From assembly GCA_036015235.1 (NCBI GenBank), contig CP107926.1, positions 3,991,001-4,055,000 on the forward strand: 64,000 nucleotides of DNA, read 5' to 3'. The notes under the pieces are model-generated. The model was not told the DNA's origin and ran no database searches. It saw only the letters and a list, made by a program, of their open reading frames with translations. The DNA comes from Streptomyces sp. NBC_00433. Lineage in GTDB: Bacteria > Actinomycetota > Actinomycetes > Streptomycetales > Streptomycetaceae. Positions 16,938 through 25,224 of the stretch are shown piece by piece. Every line of letters begins with the position of its first letter. Position 1 is the first letter of the stretch. The translations under genes and the position numbers were made by a program.

Positions 16938-18610
16938 GCGCGCGCTCCTTCGTCGTCGTTCACGGCTGTGGTCTCGTCCTCGTCCTCGGGTTTGACAGGC
17001 GCGTCCGGGAGCAGTTGCAGGGCTACGTCGCCGATCTCGTCGGCGATCCGCGCGGACTCGCTGCGGCCGAGGCCGCCCATCTCCACGACGGTCACGCCGT
17101 CCTCGGCCCGCGCCGCCCGCACCCAGATCCTGCGGCGCTGGATGAACAGCGACCCGGCCAGGCCCAGGATCGCGCCGACGCCGCTGATCAGGGCGCCCTC
17201 GTTGCCCGACTGGTGGGTGATGCTGAAGCTGGCCCAGGTCTTGACGCCCTCGAAGGTGAGGCTGCCCGCGCCGTTCGGCAGCACCATGGTGTCGCCGATC
17301 TGCATCGCCTTGGCGAACGGGTTGCCCTTGTCGTCCGTGAAGGACTTCAGGTGCGTGTCGTCGAGCTGGTAGACGTTCTGCTGGGCGCCGGAGTCGATAC
17401 CGAGGTCGCCGTGCAGGGCGTTCAGGATCAGCATCGGCTTCTGCAGGGTCGGGAAGGTGGAATACCAGCCCCGGGTGGCGTTCAGGGCCACCGTCGGGGT
17501 GAAGATGCCGCGGAAGGCCAGCTGGTCCGGCTTGCCGTCGGTGCCGAGCGTGTCGGGCGCCTTGATGACCCCGGGCGAGGTCATGGCGGTGTCCTGCGGC
17601 AGGAACGGCACGATCTCGCGCACCACGTTGCCCTTGCCGTCCTTGATGGAGACGACCGGCGCGTAGCCGTGCGAGATCAGGTAGACCTTCTCGCCGCCGA
17701 TGCTCAGCGGGTGGTTGATCGAGATCTTGCCCTGGACGGGTTTGCCGTCGGTGCCGCTGTAGTAGTGGATGTTGGCCTGGAATTTGAGCGCGGTGCCCTT
17801 CTCCGGGCCGCTGGTGGCGTACTTCTGCTCGAAGTTGTCCAGGTCGAAGCCGAAGGGTTGGAGATCGTCGGCTCCGTAGAGGGTGCCGCCGCTGAAGTCG
17901 TCGTATTGGGTGAGGTTGTTGACGAAGCCGTCGCCCTCGACGACCAGCTTGCCGCCTTCCGCCTTCTCCAGCGACGTCAGCGCGAAGGCGATCAGCAGCC
18001 CGAACAGCGAGACGTGGAAGACCAGGTTGCCGAACTCCCGCAGGTAGCCCTTCTCGCCGGCCACCGAGGTGTCGGTGACGCTGGTGCGGAAGCGCCGCCC
18101 GCGCAGCGCCTTGCGGGCCGCCTCGGCCACCTCCTCCGGGCTCGCGTCGGTGCGCCATGTGCTGTACGCGGGCAGCCGGGTGAGGTTGCGCGGGGCGCGG
18201 GGCGGCCGGGACCGCAGCTGGCCGACGAACTGCCAGCTGCGCGGCACGATGCAGCCGGCCAGCGAGACGAACAGCAGGATGTAGATCGCCGCGAACCACG
18301 GCGAGCTGTACACGTGGAAGAGCCCGACCTTCTCGTATATCGGGCTGACCGTGGTGTGCTTGGCCTTGAAGGCGTCGAGCTTGAGCTGGTCGCTGTGCTG
18401 CGGGATCAGCGAGCCGGGGATCGCCGCGAGCGACAGCAGGAACAGCAGGATCAGCGCGACCCGCATCGAGGTCAGCTGCCGCCACATCCAGCGCGCCCAG
18501 CCGAGCAGCCCGAGGGCGGGCGCCTCCGCGAAAGTGTCGGCGGGTGCGGTGCTCAGCTGCGCGCCCGCCGCGCCGAGGTCTTCGCGCTCGGTCTTCTCCG
18601 TGATGCTCAT
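16934..18610 (-). CDS. resB: Cytochrome c biogenesis protein ResB
   Basis: System II partner of CcsB, 558 residues. Three helices near the N-terminus (about residues 50-70, 100-120 and 200-220) are followed by a ~300-residue extracytoplasmic domain, then a last helix at ISGVGAILGLAGSLFIQRRRIWVRA and an acidic tail. The block PRSWQFVGQLRSRPPRAP is typical of actinobacterial ResB. It lies 4 bp downstream of ccdA and overlaps ccsB, so all four genes are one operon in the order resA, ccdA, resB, ccsB. Confidence 0.92.
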   Translation of the reverse strand: MSITEKTEREDLGAAGAQLSTAPADTFAEAPALGLLGWARWMWRQLTSMRVALILLFLLSLAAIPGSLIPQHSDQLKLDAFKAKHTTVSPIYEKVGLFHVYSSPWFAAIYILLFVSLAGCIVPRSWQFVGQLRSRPPRAPRNLTRLPAYSTWRTDASPEEVAEAARKALRGRRFRTSVTDTSVAGEKGYLREFGNLVFHVSLFGLLIAFALTSLEKAEGGKLVVEGDGFVNNLTQYDDFSGGTLYGADDLQPFGFDLDNFEQKYATSGPEKGTALKFQANIHYYSGTDGKPVQGKISINHPLSIGGEKVYLISHGYAPVVSIKDGKGNVVREIVPFLPQDTAMTSPGVIKAPDTLGTDGKPDQLAFRGIFTPTVALNATRGWYSTFPTLQKPMLILNALHGDLGIDSGAQQNVYQLDDTHLKSFTDDKGNPFAKAMQIGDTMVLPNGAGSLTFEGVKTWASFSITHQSGNEGALISGVGAILGLAGSLFIQRRRIWVRAARAEDGVTVVEMGGLGRSESARIADEIGDVALQLLPDAPVKPEDEDETTAVNDDEGARA

Positions 18611-18614
18611 GGGT

Positions 18615-19391
18615 TCAGATCCCTGGGGTGAAGCTGCTCGACCAGATCTGCATCTGGTAGGTGATGTGTTCCCACACTCCGGTGACCAGCAGGACGCCGA
18701 CCGCCACGAGCATGGTCCCGCCGGTCCTGATCACCCACACGTAGTGGCGCTTGACCCAGGCGAAGGCGCCCAGCGTACGGCGGAAAGCTATGGCCGCGAC
18801 GATGAAGGGGACGCCGAGTCCCGCGCAGTAGAAGGCCATCAGCAGGGCGCCGCGGCCCGCGCTGGCGTCGCTGAAGGCCAGCGCGTTGACCGCGCCGAGG
18901 GTCGGGCCGACGCAGGGCGCCCAGCCGAGTCCGAACAGCACGCCGAGCAGCGGCGCCCCCGCCAGGCCCAGCGCGGGCTTGGTGTGGAAGCGGAACTCCC
19001 GCTGGGTGACCCCGCCGACGATGCCCATGAAGGCCAGGCCCAGCACGATGGTCAGCGCGCCGAATATCTTCGTCAGGATCTCGCGGTGGACCTGGAGGGT
19101 CTGCCCGAAGTTGCCGAAGAGGGCGCCGCCGGAGACGAAGACGGCGCTGAAGCCGAGCACGAAGAGCGACGCGCCCGCCAGCATCCTGCCCCGCCTGGCC
19201 TCGGCCAGGTCGGTGCCGGTCACCCCGGTGACGTACGACAGGTAGCCGGGGACCAGCGGCAGCACGCAGGGCGAGAAGAACGAGATCAGGCCGGCGAACA
19301 TCGCGACGGGGATGGCGGCCAGCAGCGCTCCGGTGAGCACCGTCTGGTTCTCGTCGACCGCCAGGGCGATCAGCCCGCCGTTGCCGACCAC
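18615..19391 (-). CDS. ccdA: Cytochrome c biogenesis protein CcdA
   Basis: Thiol-disulfide transporter with six membrane segments, 258 residues. It passes electrons from cytoplasmic thioredoxin to ResA outside the membrane. The two redox cysteines are in FFSPCVLPLVPGYLSYVTG (first helix) and GWAPCVGPTLGA (fourth helix). Start GTG at 19391 is 1 bp past the resA stop codon. The product keeps apocytochrome heme-binding cysteines reduced. Confidence 0.93.
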   Translation of the reverse strand: MVGNGGLIALAVDENQTVLTGALLAAIPVAMFAGLISFFSPCVLPLVPGYLSYVTGVTGTDLAEARRGRMLAGASLFVLGFSAVFVSGGALFGNFGQTLQVHREILTKIFGALTIVLGLAFMGIVGGVTQREFRFHTKPALGLAGAPLLGVLFGLGWAPCVGPTLGAVNALAFSDASAGRGALLMAFYCAGLGVPFIVAAIAFRRTLGAFAWVKRHYVWVIRTGGTMLVAVGVLLVTGVWEHITYQMQIWSSSFTPGI

Positions 19392-19392
19392 G

Positions 19393-20004
19393 TCACTTCT
19401 CCGCGGCGATCGGGTCGATCAGCTGGTTCAGGTCGTCCTCGCCGAGCGGCTTGAGTGCCCGTGCCGCGAGCCGGCCCTGCCGGTCGATGACCAGTGTGGC
19501 GGGCAGGCTCTGCGGGTTGAGGCTGCCCTTGGGGAAGCGCAGGATCAGCTTGCCGTAGGGGTCGTAGAGGTTGGGGTAGGTGATGCCGTAGCGCTTGGTG
19601 AAGGCGGCGGCGTTCGAGGCGGTCAGGTCCCGGGTGTTGATGCCGAGGAACTGCACTCCCTTGGCCTTGTCCGCGGCCGACACGTCCACCAGGTGGGGGG
19701 CCTCGGCGCGGCAGGGGCCGCACCAGGAGCCCCAGATGTTGATGACGACGACCTTGCCCTTGTACGCGGCCAGGCTGTCCTGCCCGCCCGCCACGGTCTT
19801 CCCCGACAGGTCGGGGGCCGGCTCGCGGTCCGCGGGCTTGAGTACGGTGATCTCGCCGCTGCCGCTGACGAAGTTGGAACTGCCCGAGTTCGAGCCGGTC
19901 GAGGACGACGAGCAGGCGGCGAGCGCCAGCGCCACGACGGCGGCTCCGACCAGTGCGACGGCACTGCGGAGCGGGCGACGTCGAGGGGCGCGCGTAGGAC
20001 TCAT
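19393..20004 (-). CDS. resA: TlpA/ResA family thioredoxin-like lipoprotein
   Basis: Extracytoplasmic thiol reductase of 203 residues. The N-terminal signal ends in the lipobox ALAAC at about residue 31, so it is membrane-anchored by lipid. The redox motif WGSWCGPCRAEAPHL is at about residues 91-105. The cis-proline region is NPQSLPATLVIDRQG. It receives electrons from CcdA and reduces cytochrome c apoproteins. It is the first gene of the res operon. Confidence 0.92.
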   Translation of the reverse strand: MSPTRAPRRRPLRSAVALVGAAVVALALAACSSSSTGSNSGSSNFVSGSGEITVLKPADREPAPDLSGKTVAGGQDSLAAYKGKVVVINIWGSWCGPCRAEAPHLVDVSAADKAKGVQFLGINTRDLTASNAAAFTKRYGITYPNLYDPYGKLILRFPKGSLNPQSLPATLVIDRQGRLAARALKPLGEDDLNQLIDPIAAEK

Positions 20005-20127
20005 GTGAAAAGTTTCGCATGGGCCTCCGGGCGATCTTCCACACCCCCGACACCGGCACCAAAAGCGGCAATCGCCCCAAGTAAGGACCAGATGATGGCG
20101 CCGGCGGGCGGGAGCGGGCCGCCGCGG

Positions 20128-21411
20128 TCAGGCCACGGGGGCCTCCGACGAGGTGGTCTCCGCGGGCACCGGGGCCGGCATCGTCATGAAGTCCTTCCAG
20201 CCCTGCGACGGCGCCTGGCCGACCTCCAGCCGGCGCAGCCGGTCGAGCACCGCCGGGTCCTGCGCGTCCAGCCAGTCCACGAACTGCCGGAAGGACACCA
20301 TGCGCACATCGTCGTGCCCGGCGGCGGCGATGTACTTGAACGCGTTCTCGACCGCGTCCATGTAGATCCCGCCGTTCCACTCCTCGAAGTGGTTGCCGAT
20401 GTAGAAGGGCGCCCTGTTGGTCCGGTACGCCCGCTCGAAGCCGGCGATGTACGACGCCGTGGCCTGCTCGCGCCAGTACGGGTAGTTGCGCGAGTCGCTG
20501 CTGGTCGCCGCGTGCGACTGGTTGGCCAGCATGTTGTAGTCCATCGACAGCACCTCGAAGGTGTGCCCGGGGAAGGGGATCAGCTGCAGCGGCAGGTCCC
20601 ACACGCCCTGCTTCTTCGCCGGCCAGATCTGGTTGCCGCCCGGCGAGCTGGCGTCGTAGCGGAAGCCCAGCGCGGCGGCGGTCGGCAGCCACTGGTCCTG
20701 GCCGAGCAGGCACGGGGTGCGGCCGCCGATCAGTTCCTTCTCGTAGTCGAAGGGCAGCGGGTCCTCGCCGTGCCAGCCGGTCTGCGTCTTCCAGGTCGTC
20801 ACGAAGGCCTTGGCCTGGTCGATCTCGCTCTTCCAGTCCGCCGGGGTCCAGCGGCCGACGCTGCCGACGCCGGCGCAGAAGTGGCCGTTGAAGTGGGTGC
20901 CGATCTCATGGCCCTCCTGCCAGGCCTCCCGGACGTTGTCCAGCGTCATCCGCAGGTGGTCGTCGGCGAGGTAGCCGATGTCGGAGGCGCCGAGAGGGCT
21001 GTTGGGCGGGGCGTACTCCAGCTTCTTGTCCTCGGGCAGCAGGTAGAGCCCGCTCAGGAAGAAGGTCATGGACACGCCGTGGTCGGCGGCGAGCTTGCGG
21101 AAGCGGGGGAAGAGTCCGTTGCCGACCTCGCCGGCGCCGTCCCAGGAGAAGATCACGAACTGCGGCGGGGTCTGCCCCGGCTCCAGCCGGTGCACGTCCG
21201 GCTGGTTCGGCTGGTCCCCGGTGTACGCGGTGCTCCCGTCCCCGATCAGCGTCACCGTCTTGGCCGGCGCGTGCGCCCCGCTGGCCCCCGAAGGCTCCCC
21301 CGTCCGATCCGTGCCCCCGGCCTTCTTCCCCGTCCCGCACCCCGCGACGGCCAGCCCGGCCGCCGCTCCCGCGGTTGTCGTCAGCAGACTCCTCCGGCTC
21401 ATCCCAGCCAT
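20128..21411 (-). CDS. Tat-type lipoprotein, polysaccharide deacetylase-like
   Basis: Exported protein of 427 residues. The N-terminus has a twin-arginine signal (SRRSLLTTTAGAAAGLAVAGC) that ends in a lipobox. The fold looks like a NodB-type deacetylase: FVIFSWDGAGEVG stands where the first metal-binding Asp motif (TFDDG) is expected, and GHEIGTHFNGHF gives the HxxxH-type metal motif. Later DYEKELIGGRTPCLLGQ and FYIGNHFEEWNGG fit the arginine and histidine motifs only loosely. The polymer acted on is unknown. Start at 21411 (MAGMSRRS) is preferred; an upstream ATG would spoil the signal peptide. Confidence 0.75.
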   Translation of the reverse strand: MAGMSRRSLLTTTAGAAAGLAVAGCGTGKKAGGTDRTGEPSGASGAHAPAKTVTLIGDGSTAYTGDQPNQPDVHRLEPGQTPPQFVIFSWDGAGEVGNGLFPRFRKLAADHGVSMTFFLSGLYLLPEDKKLEYAPPNSPLGASDIGYLADDHLRMTLDNVREAWQEGHEIGTHFNGHFCAGVGSVGRWTPADWKSEIDQAKAFVTTWKTQTGWHGEDPLPFDYEKELIGGRTPCLLGQDQWLPTAAALGFRYDASSPGGNQIWPAKKQGVWDLPLQLIPFPGHTFEVLSMDYNMLANQSHAATSSDSRNYPYWREQATASYIAGFERAYRTNRAPFYIGNHFEEWNGGIYMDAVENAFKYIAAAGHDDVRMVSFRQFVDWLDAQDPAVLDRLRRLEVGQAPSQGWKDFMTMPAPVPAETTSSEAPVA

Positions 21412-21960
21412 GCGATTCCCCGTCTCTCGGCGTGCATGTCCTGCAGCTGAGGCGGGCGGAAGCGTGGACGCCCACCATGACGTCCACACGTTCCTCGCGC
21501 ATTATCCTATTTCGGTCAAATCATCCCGATACCCCCCAAACGGCCCCCGCCCTTTCGCCCTCCCGGCCGATTCCCCCTGCGGGGTGCGCGAACTCACGGG
21601 CAGCACCTCTTCCAGAAGAGGGCAAGCCAGAGGGGCGCGTGGGGGTACCCCCACGCGAAGCTCTGGGGGAGAACGGAGCGCTCAGCCCCCACCGGGCGCG
21701 CGGGTCGTCACCGACCCGAGGGGGCTGTTCGGTCCGTACCGGACCACCGGCCGGTGGGGGCTGAGCGCGCAGTTCCCCGCGCCCCTGGGTGGCACCCACC
21801 GACGCGACGGAACCGCAGAACCCAGCGGGCCAGGGGACGGGCACCCACCGACGCGACGGGACCGCAGGAACCCCCGGCCGGGGGATTGGCACCCACCGAC
21901 GCGACGGGACCGCAGAACCCCCCGGCCAGGGGATTGGCGCGGGGTGGGCCGGGAGGGGCG
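21412..21960. repeat. Intergenic repeats: palindromic element plus three tandem ~50-bp units
   Basis: No gene is supported in these 549 bases. Bases 21754-21787 match, base for base, the 34-bp right arm found at 2009-2042 and end CGCGCCCCTG. The left arm at about 21667-21692 is degenerate. Immediately after it, the unit GGCACCCACCGACGCGACGG occurs three times, at about 21789, 21839 and 21889, each followed by a filler with ACCGCAG and CCAGGGGA-like sequence, giving a period near 50 bp. One copy of this unit stands in inverted orientation near 1885-1912. Confidence 0.8.
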
Positions 21961-22656
21961 TCAGGCCCCGAAGGCCTTGGTGCCCTTCGGGGGCTTGGCG
22001 CCACCACCACGGAGGTGGGGTGGCACGAGGTCGATGGCCGGCTCGGAATAGCCGACGGAGACGATCTCGTCACCGCGATACGTGAAGCTGGTCACGCTGG
22101 CCAGCGTGCACTGCCGGCGGCGCGGGTCGTGCCACAACCGCCGCCGCTCGGCGTAGGAGCGCAGGATCCAGATCGGCAGCTGGTGGCTGACGCACACCGC
22201 CTCATGCCCGCGAGCGGCGTCCCGAGCCGCACCGACGGCCGCGGTCATGCGCACGACCTGGTCGACGTACGGCTCTCCCCAGCTCGGCCGGAAGGGGTTC
22301 GTGAGGTATTTCCAGTTGGCCGGCTTGCGCAGCGCCCCGTCGCCGACCCCGAAGGTCTTGCCCTCGAAGATGTTGGCGGCCTCGATGAGGCGGCGGTCCG
22401 CCGCGAGGTCCAGGCCGTGCGCCTTGGCGATGGGCACCGCCGTCTCCTGGGCGCGCTCCAGGGGCGAGGCGACCACGTAGGTGACGTCCCGCTCCGCGAG
22501 GTGCTCGGCGACCCGGTCGGCCATCCGCCGGCCCAGCTCGGACAGGTGGTAGCCGGGCGCCCTGCCGTAGAGCACCCCGCCGGGATTGTGGACCTCGCCG
22601 TGCCGCACGACGTGCACCACGGTCAACTCGTCGCTGCCAGAACCGGCGTTGCTCAT
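21961..22656 (-). CDS. Histidine phosphatase family protein (phosphoglycerate mutase-like)
   Basis: Branch 2-like phosphatase of 231 residues. The phosphohistidine motif is VVRHGEVHN near the N-terminus (RHG), with the partner arginine in [10 protein letters not shown], the acid in IEAANIFEG and the second histidine in VSHQLPIW. The ATG overlaps the hemL stop by 4 bp, so it is co-translated with hemL. The substrate is unknown, and it need not act on heme precursors. Confidence 0.88.
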   Translation of the reverse strand: MSNAGSGSDELTVVHVVRHGEVHNPGGVLYGRAPGYHLSELGRRMADRVAEHLAERDVTYVVASPLERAQETAVPIAKAHGLDLAADRRLIEAANIFEGKTFGVGDGALRKPANWKYLTNPFRPSWGEPYVDQVVRMTAAVGAARDAARGHEAVCVSHQLPIWILRSYAERRRLWHDPRRRQCTLASVTSFTYRGDEIVSVGYSEPAIDLVPPHLRGGGAKPPKGTKAFGA

Positions 22657-23966
22657 ACGTGGGCCTCCGCTGCGGCACGTGCGGCGGCGGGCAGCGCGGC
22701 GGCGATACGCTCCACGGCCCGCTCGTCGTGTGCGGTCGACACGAACCAGGACTCGAACGCCGACGGGGGCACGTACACGCCCTGCGCCAGCATCGAGTGG
22801 AAGAACGGGGTGAAGCGGTAGGCCTGCTGCCGCTTCGCCCCCTCGAAGTCACGGACCTCCTCGTCCGTGAAGAAGACGGAGAACATACTGCCCGCCGTCT
22901 GGAGGCGGTGCGCGACCCCCTCCTTGCCGAGCGCCGCCGTCACCAGCCCCTGGATCTCCGCGGAGACCGCGTCCACCGTCGCGTAGGCCGCGTCGTCCAG
23001 CAGCCGCAGCTGCGCGAGCCCGGCCGCGGTCGCCACCGGATTCCCCGACAGGGTGCCCGCCTGGTAGACCGGGCCGACCGGCGCGAGCTGCGCCATGACG
23101 TCCGCGCGCCCGCCGAAGGCCGCCGCGGGGAAGCCGCCGCCCATGACCTTGCCGAAGGTCATCAGGTCGGGGCGGACCCCGTCGAGCCCGTACCAACCGG
23201 CCTTGCTGACCCGGAAGCCGGTCATGACCTCGTCGGAGACGTAGAGGGCGCCGTCGGCCGCGCACAGGTCCCTGAGCCCGGCGTTGAAGCCGTCGAGGGG
23301 CGGCACGACGCCCATGTTGCCGGGCGACGCCTCGGTGATGACGCAGGCGATCTGCCCGGGGTGCGCGGCGAACGCGGCCCGCACCGCGTCCAGGTCGTTG
23401 TACGGCAGCACGATCGTGTCCCCGGTCTGCGCGCCGGTCACGCCGGGTGTGTCCGGCAGCCCGAAGGTGGCCAGGCCGGAGCCGGCGGCGGCCAGCAGCG
23501 AGTCCACGTGGCCGTGGTAGCACCCGGCGAACTTGACGACCTTCGCCCGCCCGGTGAAGCCGCGGGCCAGCCGGATCGCGGACATCGTCGCCTCGGTGCC
23601 GGACGACACCAGCCGTACCTGGTCCAGCGGTTCGACCCTGGCCACCATCTCCTCGGCCAGCGCGACCTCGCCCTCACTGGGCGTGCCGAACGACGTACCG
23701 CGGGTCACCGCGTCCTGGACGGCGGCGACCACCTCGGGGTGCGCGTGGCCGAGGATCATCGGTCCCCACGAGCAGACCAGGTCCACGTACTCGCGTCCGT
23801 CGGCGTCCGTGAGGTACGGACCGGTACCGGACACCATGAAGCGGGGCGTACCGCCCACGGCGCGGAAGGCCCGGACCGGAGAGTTCACGCCTCCTGGGGT
23901 CACGGCCGCCGCGCGGTCGAACAGTTCCTGGGACACTGGTGCTTCGTACGGATAGCTCACAGACAC
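22653..23966 (-). CDS. hemL: Glutamate-1-semialdehyde 2,1-aminomutase
   Basis: PLP enzyme of 437 residues that turns glutamate-1-semialdehyde into 5-aminolevulinate, the second step of C5 heme synthesis after HemA (encoded at 47.9-49.2 kb). The PLP lysine is in [19 protein letters not shown]. The substrate-binding [14 protein letters not shown] block, the cofactor aspartate in [11 protein letters not shown] and the [14 protein letters not shown] block are all present. It is the first gene of a two-gene operon with the histidine phosphatase. Confidence 0.95.
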   Translation of the reverse strand: MSVSYPYEAPVSQELFDRAAAVTPGGVNSPVRAFRAVGGTPRFMVSGTGPYLTDADGREYVDLVCSWGPMILGHAHPEVVAAVQDAVTRGTSFGTPSEGEVALAEEMVARVEPLDQVRLVSSGTEATMSAIRLARGFTGRAKVVKFAGCYHGHVDSLLAAAGSGLATFGLPDTPGVTGAQTGDTIVLPYNDLDAVRAAFAAHPGQIACVITEASPGNMGVVPPLDGFNAGLRDLCAADGALYVSDEVMTGFRVSKAGWYGLDGVRPDLMTFGKVMGGGFPAAAFGGRADVMAQLAPVGPVYQAGTLSGNPVATAAGLAQLRLLDDAAYATVDAVSAEIQGLVTAALGKEGVAHRLQTAGSMFSVFFTDEEVRDFEGAKRQQAYRFTPFFHSMLAQGVYVPPSAFESWFVSTAHDERAVERIAAALPAAARAAAEAHV

Positions 23967-24309
23967 ATGCTCTCAAACCCCGGGCGTTGCGCCACAACGT
24001 CTCAACCGTGCATCTGAGACGATGATCGGGTTGCATGGTTGGGGCGGCAGATGGTCGGGTAGTGGAATGCAGCAGACGGGTGGCGGTCCGGGCGAAGGAC
24101 CGGGAGAACACGTACCCGATCCCGACGACGCCCGCCCGACCGGCAAGCGCCGCCGCACCCCGCAGAATCGACACACCGCAGAGCCGAGCAGTCCAGAACC
24201 ACGCGATCCAGAACACCACGAGCAACAGCAACACCGCGATCACCGCGAGCGCGACACGAACGAACGCCGATCGACCGCAGAGGGCAGGAGCAGGGGTGGC
24301 CGAGTGGGG
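23967..24309. other. Gap between hemL and the next gene; divergent promoter region
   Basis: These 343 bases must hold promoters for hemL (leftward) and the conserved gene (rightward). The rightward frame stays open from the ATG at 24022 with a charged low-complexity sequence, so a longer protein is possible. On the minus strand a hydrophobic stretch is encoded around 24180-24265 but without a start signal. I see no clear operator or hairpin. Confidence 0.5.
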
Positions 24310-24738
24310 GTGACCTACAAGTACTTCGGTGCGCCCGACGGTGCCACCGCGGCCCGCGTCCCGATCTCGATGCGCCCGGAGGAGCTCGGCGGCGACGAAC
24401 TCGGCCAGGGCCTTTACACCAAGGTCAAGCCGGAGACGATGGCGGCGATGGTCCTCACCGGCATCGAGGGCATACCCCCGGCCAAGGTCCCGCCGCTCGA
24501 ACTGGTCGTCCTGCACCCCGACTACGCCGTCGTCCGGCTGCCCGCCTCCGTCGTGGAGCCGCTGCGGAACGCCAACGAGGAGTCCCTCGGCGCCGCGGCC
24601 TTCATATGGTCGACCGTGCCCGACCGCCGCGGCCCGCGCGACGCCTTCGTCATCTACCGCATGCTGCACGAATGGCAGGACTTCGCCCGCCGCTGCCAGG
24701 AGTCGGGCCACCAGCTCTACTGCCTGGTCTGGCCGTAG
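24310..24738 (+). CDS. Conserved hypothetical protein
   Basis: Protein of 142 residues from the GTG at 24310, beginning TYKYFGAPDG. It is a compact, soluble protein with no signal or membrane segment; the C-terminus is rich in aromatic residues (HEWQDFARRCQESGHQLYCLVWP). I do not recognise a functional domain. The frame is open upstream to an ATG at 24022, but that extension is charged, rich in His, Gln, Arg and Pro, and lacks the codon bias of the core. GTG at 24310 (or 24304) is therefore preferred. It is divergent from hemL and ends at a hairpin. Confidence 0.65.
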   Translation: MTYKYFGAPDGATAARVPISMRPEELGGDELGQGLYTKVKPETMAAMVLTGIEGIPPAKVPPLELVVLHPDYAVVRLPASVVEPLRNANEESLGAAAFIWSTVPDRRGPRDAFVIYRMLHEWQDFARRCQESGHQLYCLVWP

Positions 24739-24749
24739 GGCCTGTCCCT

Positions 24750-24782
24750 AGCCCCCGCGAGTCCCGCTGGACCCGCGGGGCT
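24750..24782. terminator. Bidirectional hairpin terminator
   Basis: AGCCCCCGCGAGTCC (24750-24764) pairs with GGACCCGCGGGGCT (24769-24782) with one mismatch, one bulge and a four-base loop. It lies between the convergent stops at 24738 and 24798. Confidence 0.65.
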
Positions 24783-24797
24783 CCCCCAGCAGGCACG

Positions 24798-25067
24798 TCA
24801 CCCGGCCGTGGCGCCGGCATCCCTGCCGGCGGGCATGTCGGCCGCATCCTCGCTCCAGGCGAGCGCCTTGAGCTGCATACGCGCGGCGGGCGCGCTGTTG
24901 GGCACGGTCGCCCAGTACGGATGCGCGGTGACCTGGACCGAGAGCCGCACCAGACGTCGGCGCAACACGGTGGTCTGGGAGCCGGCGGCGCCGGCCAGTT
25001 GGCGATACGTGGCGTACCAGTCGCGCTGCGCCTGGACGAGGTCGGCGGGGAAGGTGTGGTGGTGCAT
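24798..25067 (-). CDS. Small conserved protein of unknown function
   Basis: Protein of 89 residues beginning MHHHTFPADLVQAQRDWYATY. It is predicted to be helical and soluble, with basic patches (VLRRRLVRLSVQV) and no cysteine pair, signal peptide or membrane helix. The start at 25067 is chosen because the upstream frame has no coding look. I do not recognise the family. It is monocistronic and convergent with the previous gene. Confidence 0.6.
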   Translation of the reverse strand: MHHHTFPADLVQAQRDWYATYRQLAGAAGSQTTVLRRRLVRLSVQVTAHPYWATVPNSAPAARMQLKALAWSEDAADMPAGRDAGATAG

Positions 25068-25203
25068 GCCTGGGATTCTCGCATACGTTCGAACATCTGT
25101 ACGAGACATCCAGTGGGCGGGACCCGCGTGTCGCGTCGCGGATCTCTCCCCTGCCGCGTAGCCCTCGCCGTACGGTCCCCGCCGCACACCGCCGCCGCCG
25201 GAC

Positions 25204-25224
25204 GACCCGCCGGGAGGGCGGGTC
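25204..25224 (-). terminator. Short hairpin at the end of the zinc-ribbon gene
   Basis: GACCCGCC and GGCGGGTC form an 8-bp stem with a five-base loop. It overlaps the stop codon of the gene that ends at 25223. Confidence 0.45.

Noticed and set aside
21788..21945. A short CRISPR array (three repeats of 20 bp with ~30-bp spacers).
   Set aside because: The spacers are similar to one another (ACCGCAG...CCAGGGGA), so this is a tandem repeat, not an array of unrelated spacers; no cas gene is present.
24000..24270. A possible small membrane protein on the minus strand between hemL and the conserved gene, with a strongly hydrophobic segment including VLLLLVVFWIAWFW.
   Set aside because: There is no ribosome binding site or convincing start, and the frame runs without a stop into the hemL coding region. 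The hydrophobic stretch is antisense to a His/Gln/Arg-rich low-complexity sequence, which gives Leu/Val-type codons by chance.
24022..24309. An N-terminal extension of 96 residues for the conserved protein starting at 24310.
   Set aside because: The extension is charged and low in complexity, and its codon bias is weaker than in the core. The core starts like a complete protein at the GTG.
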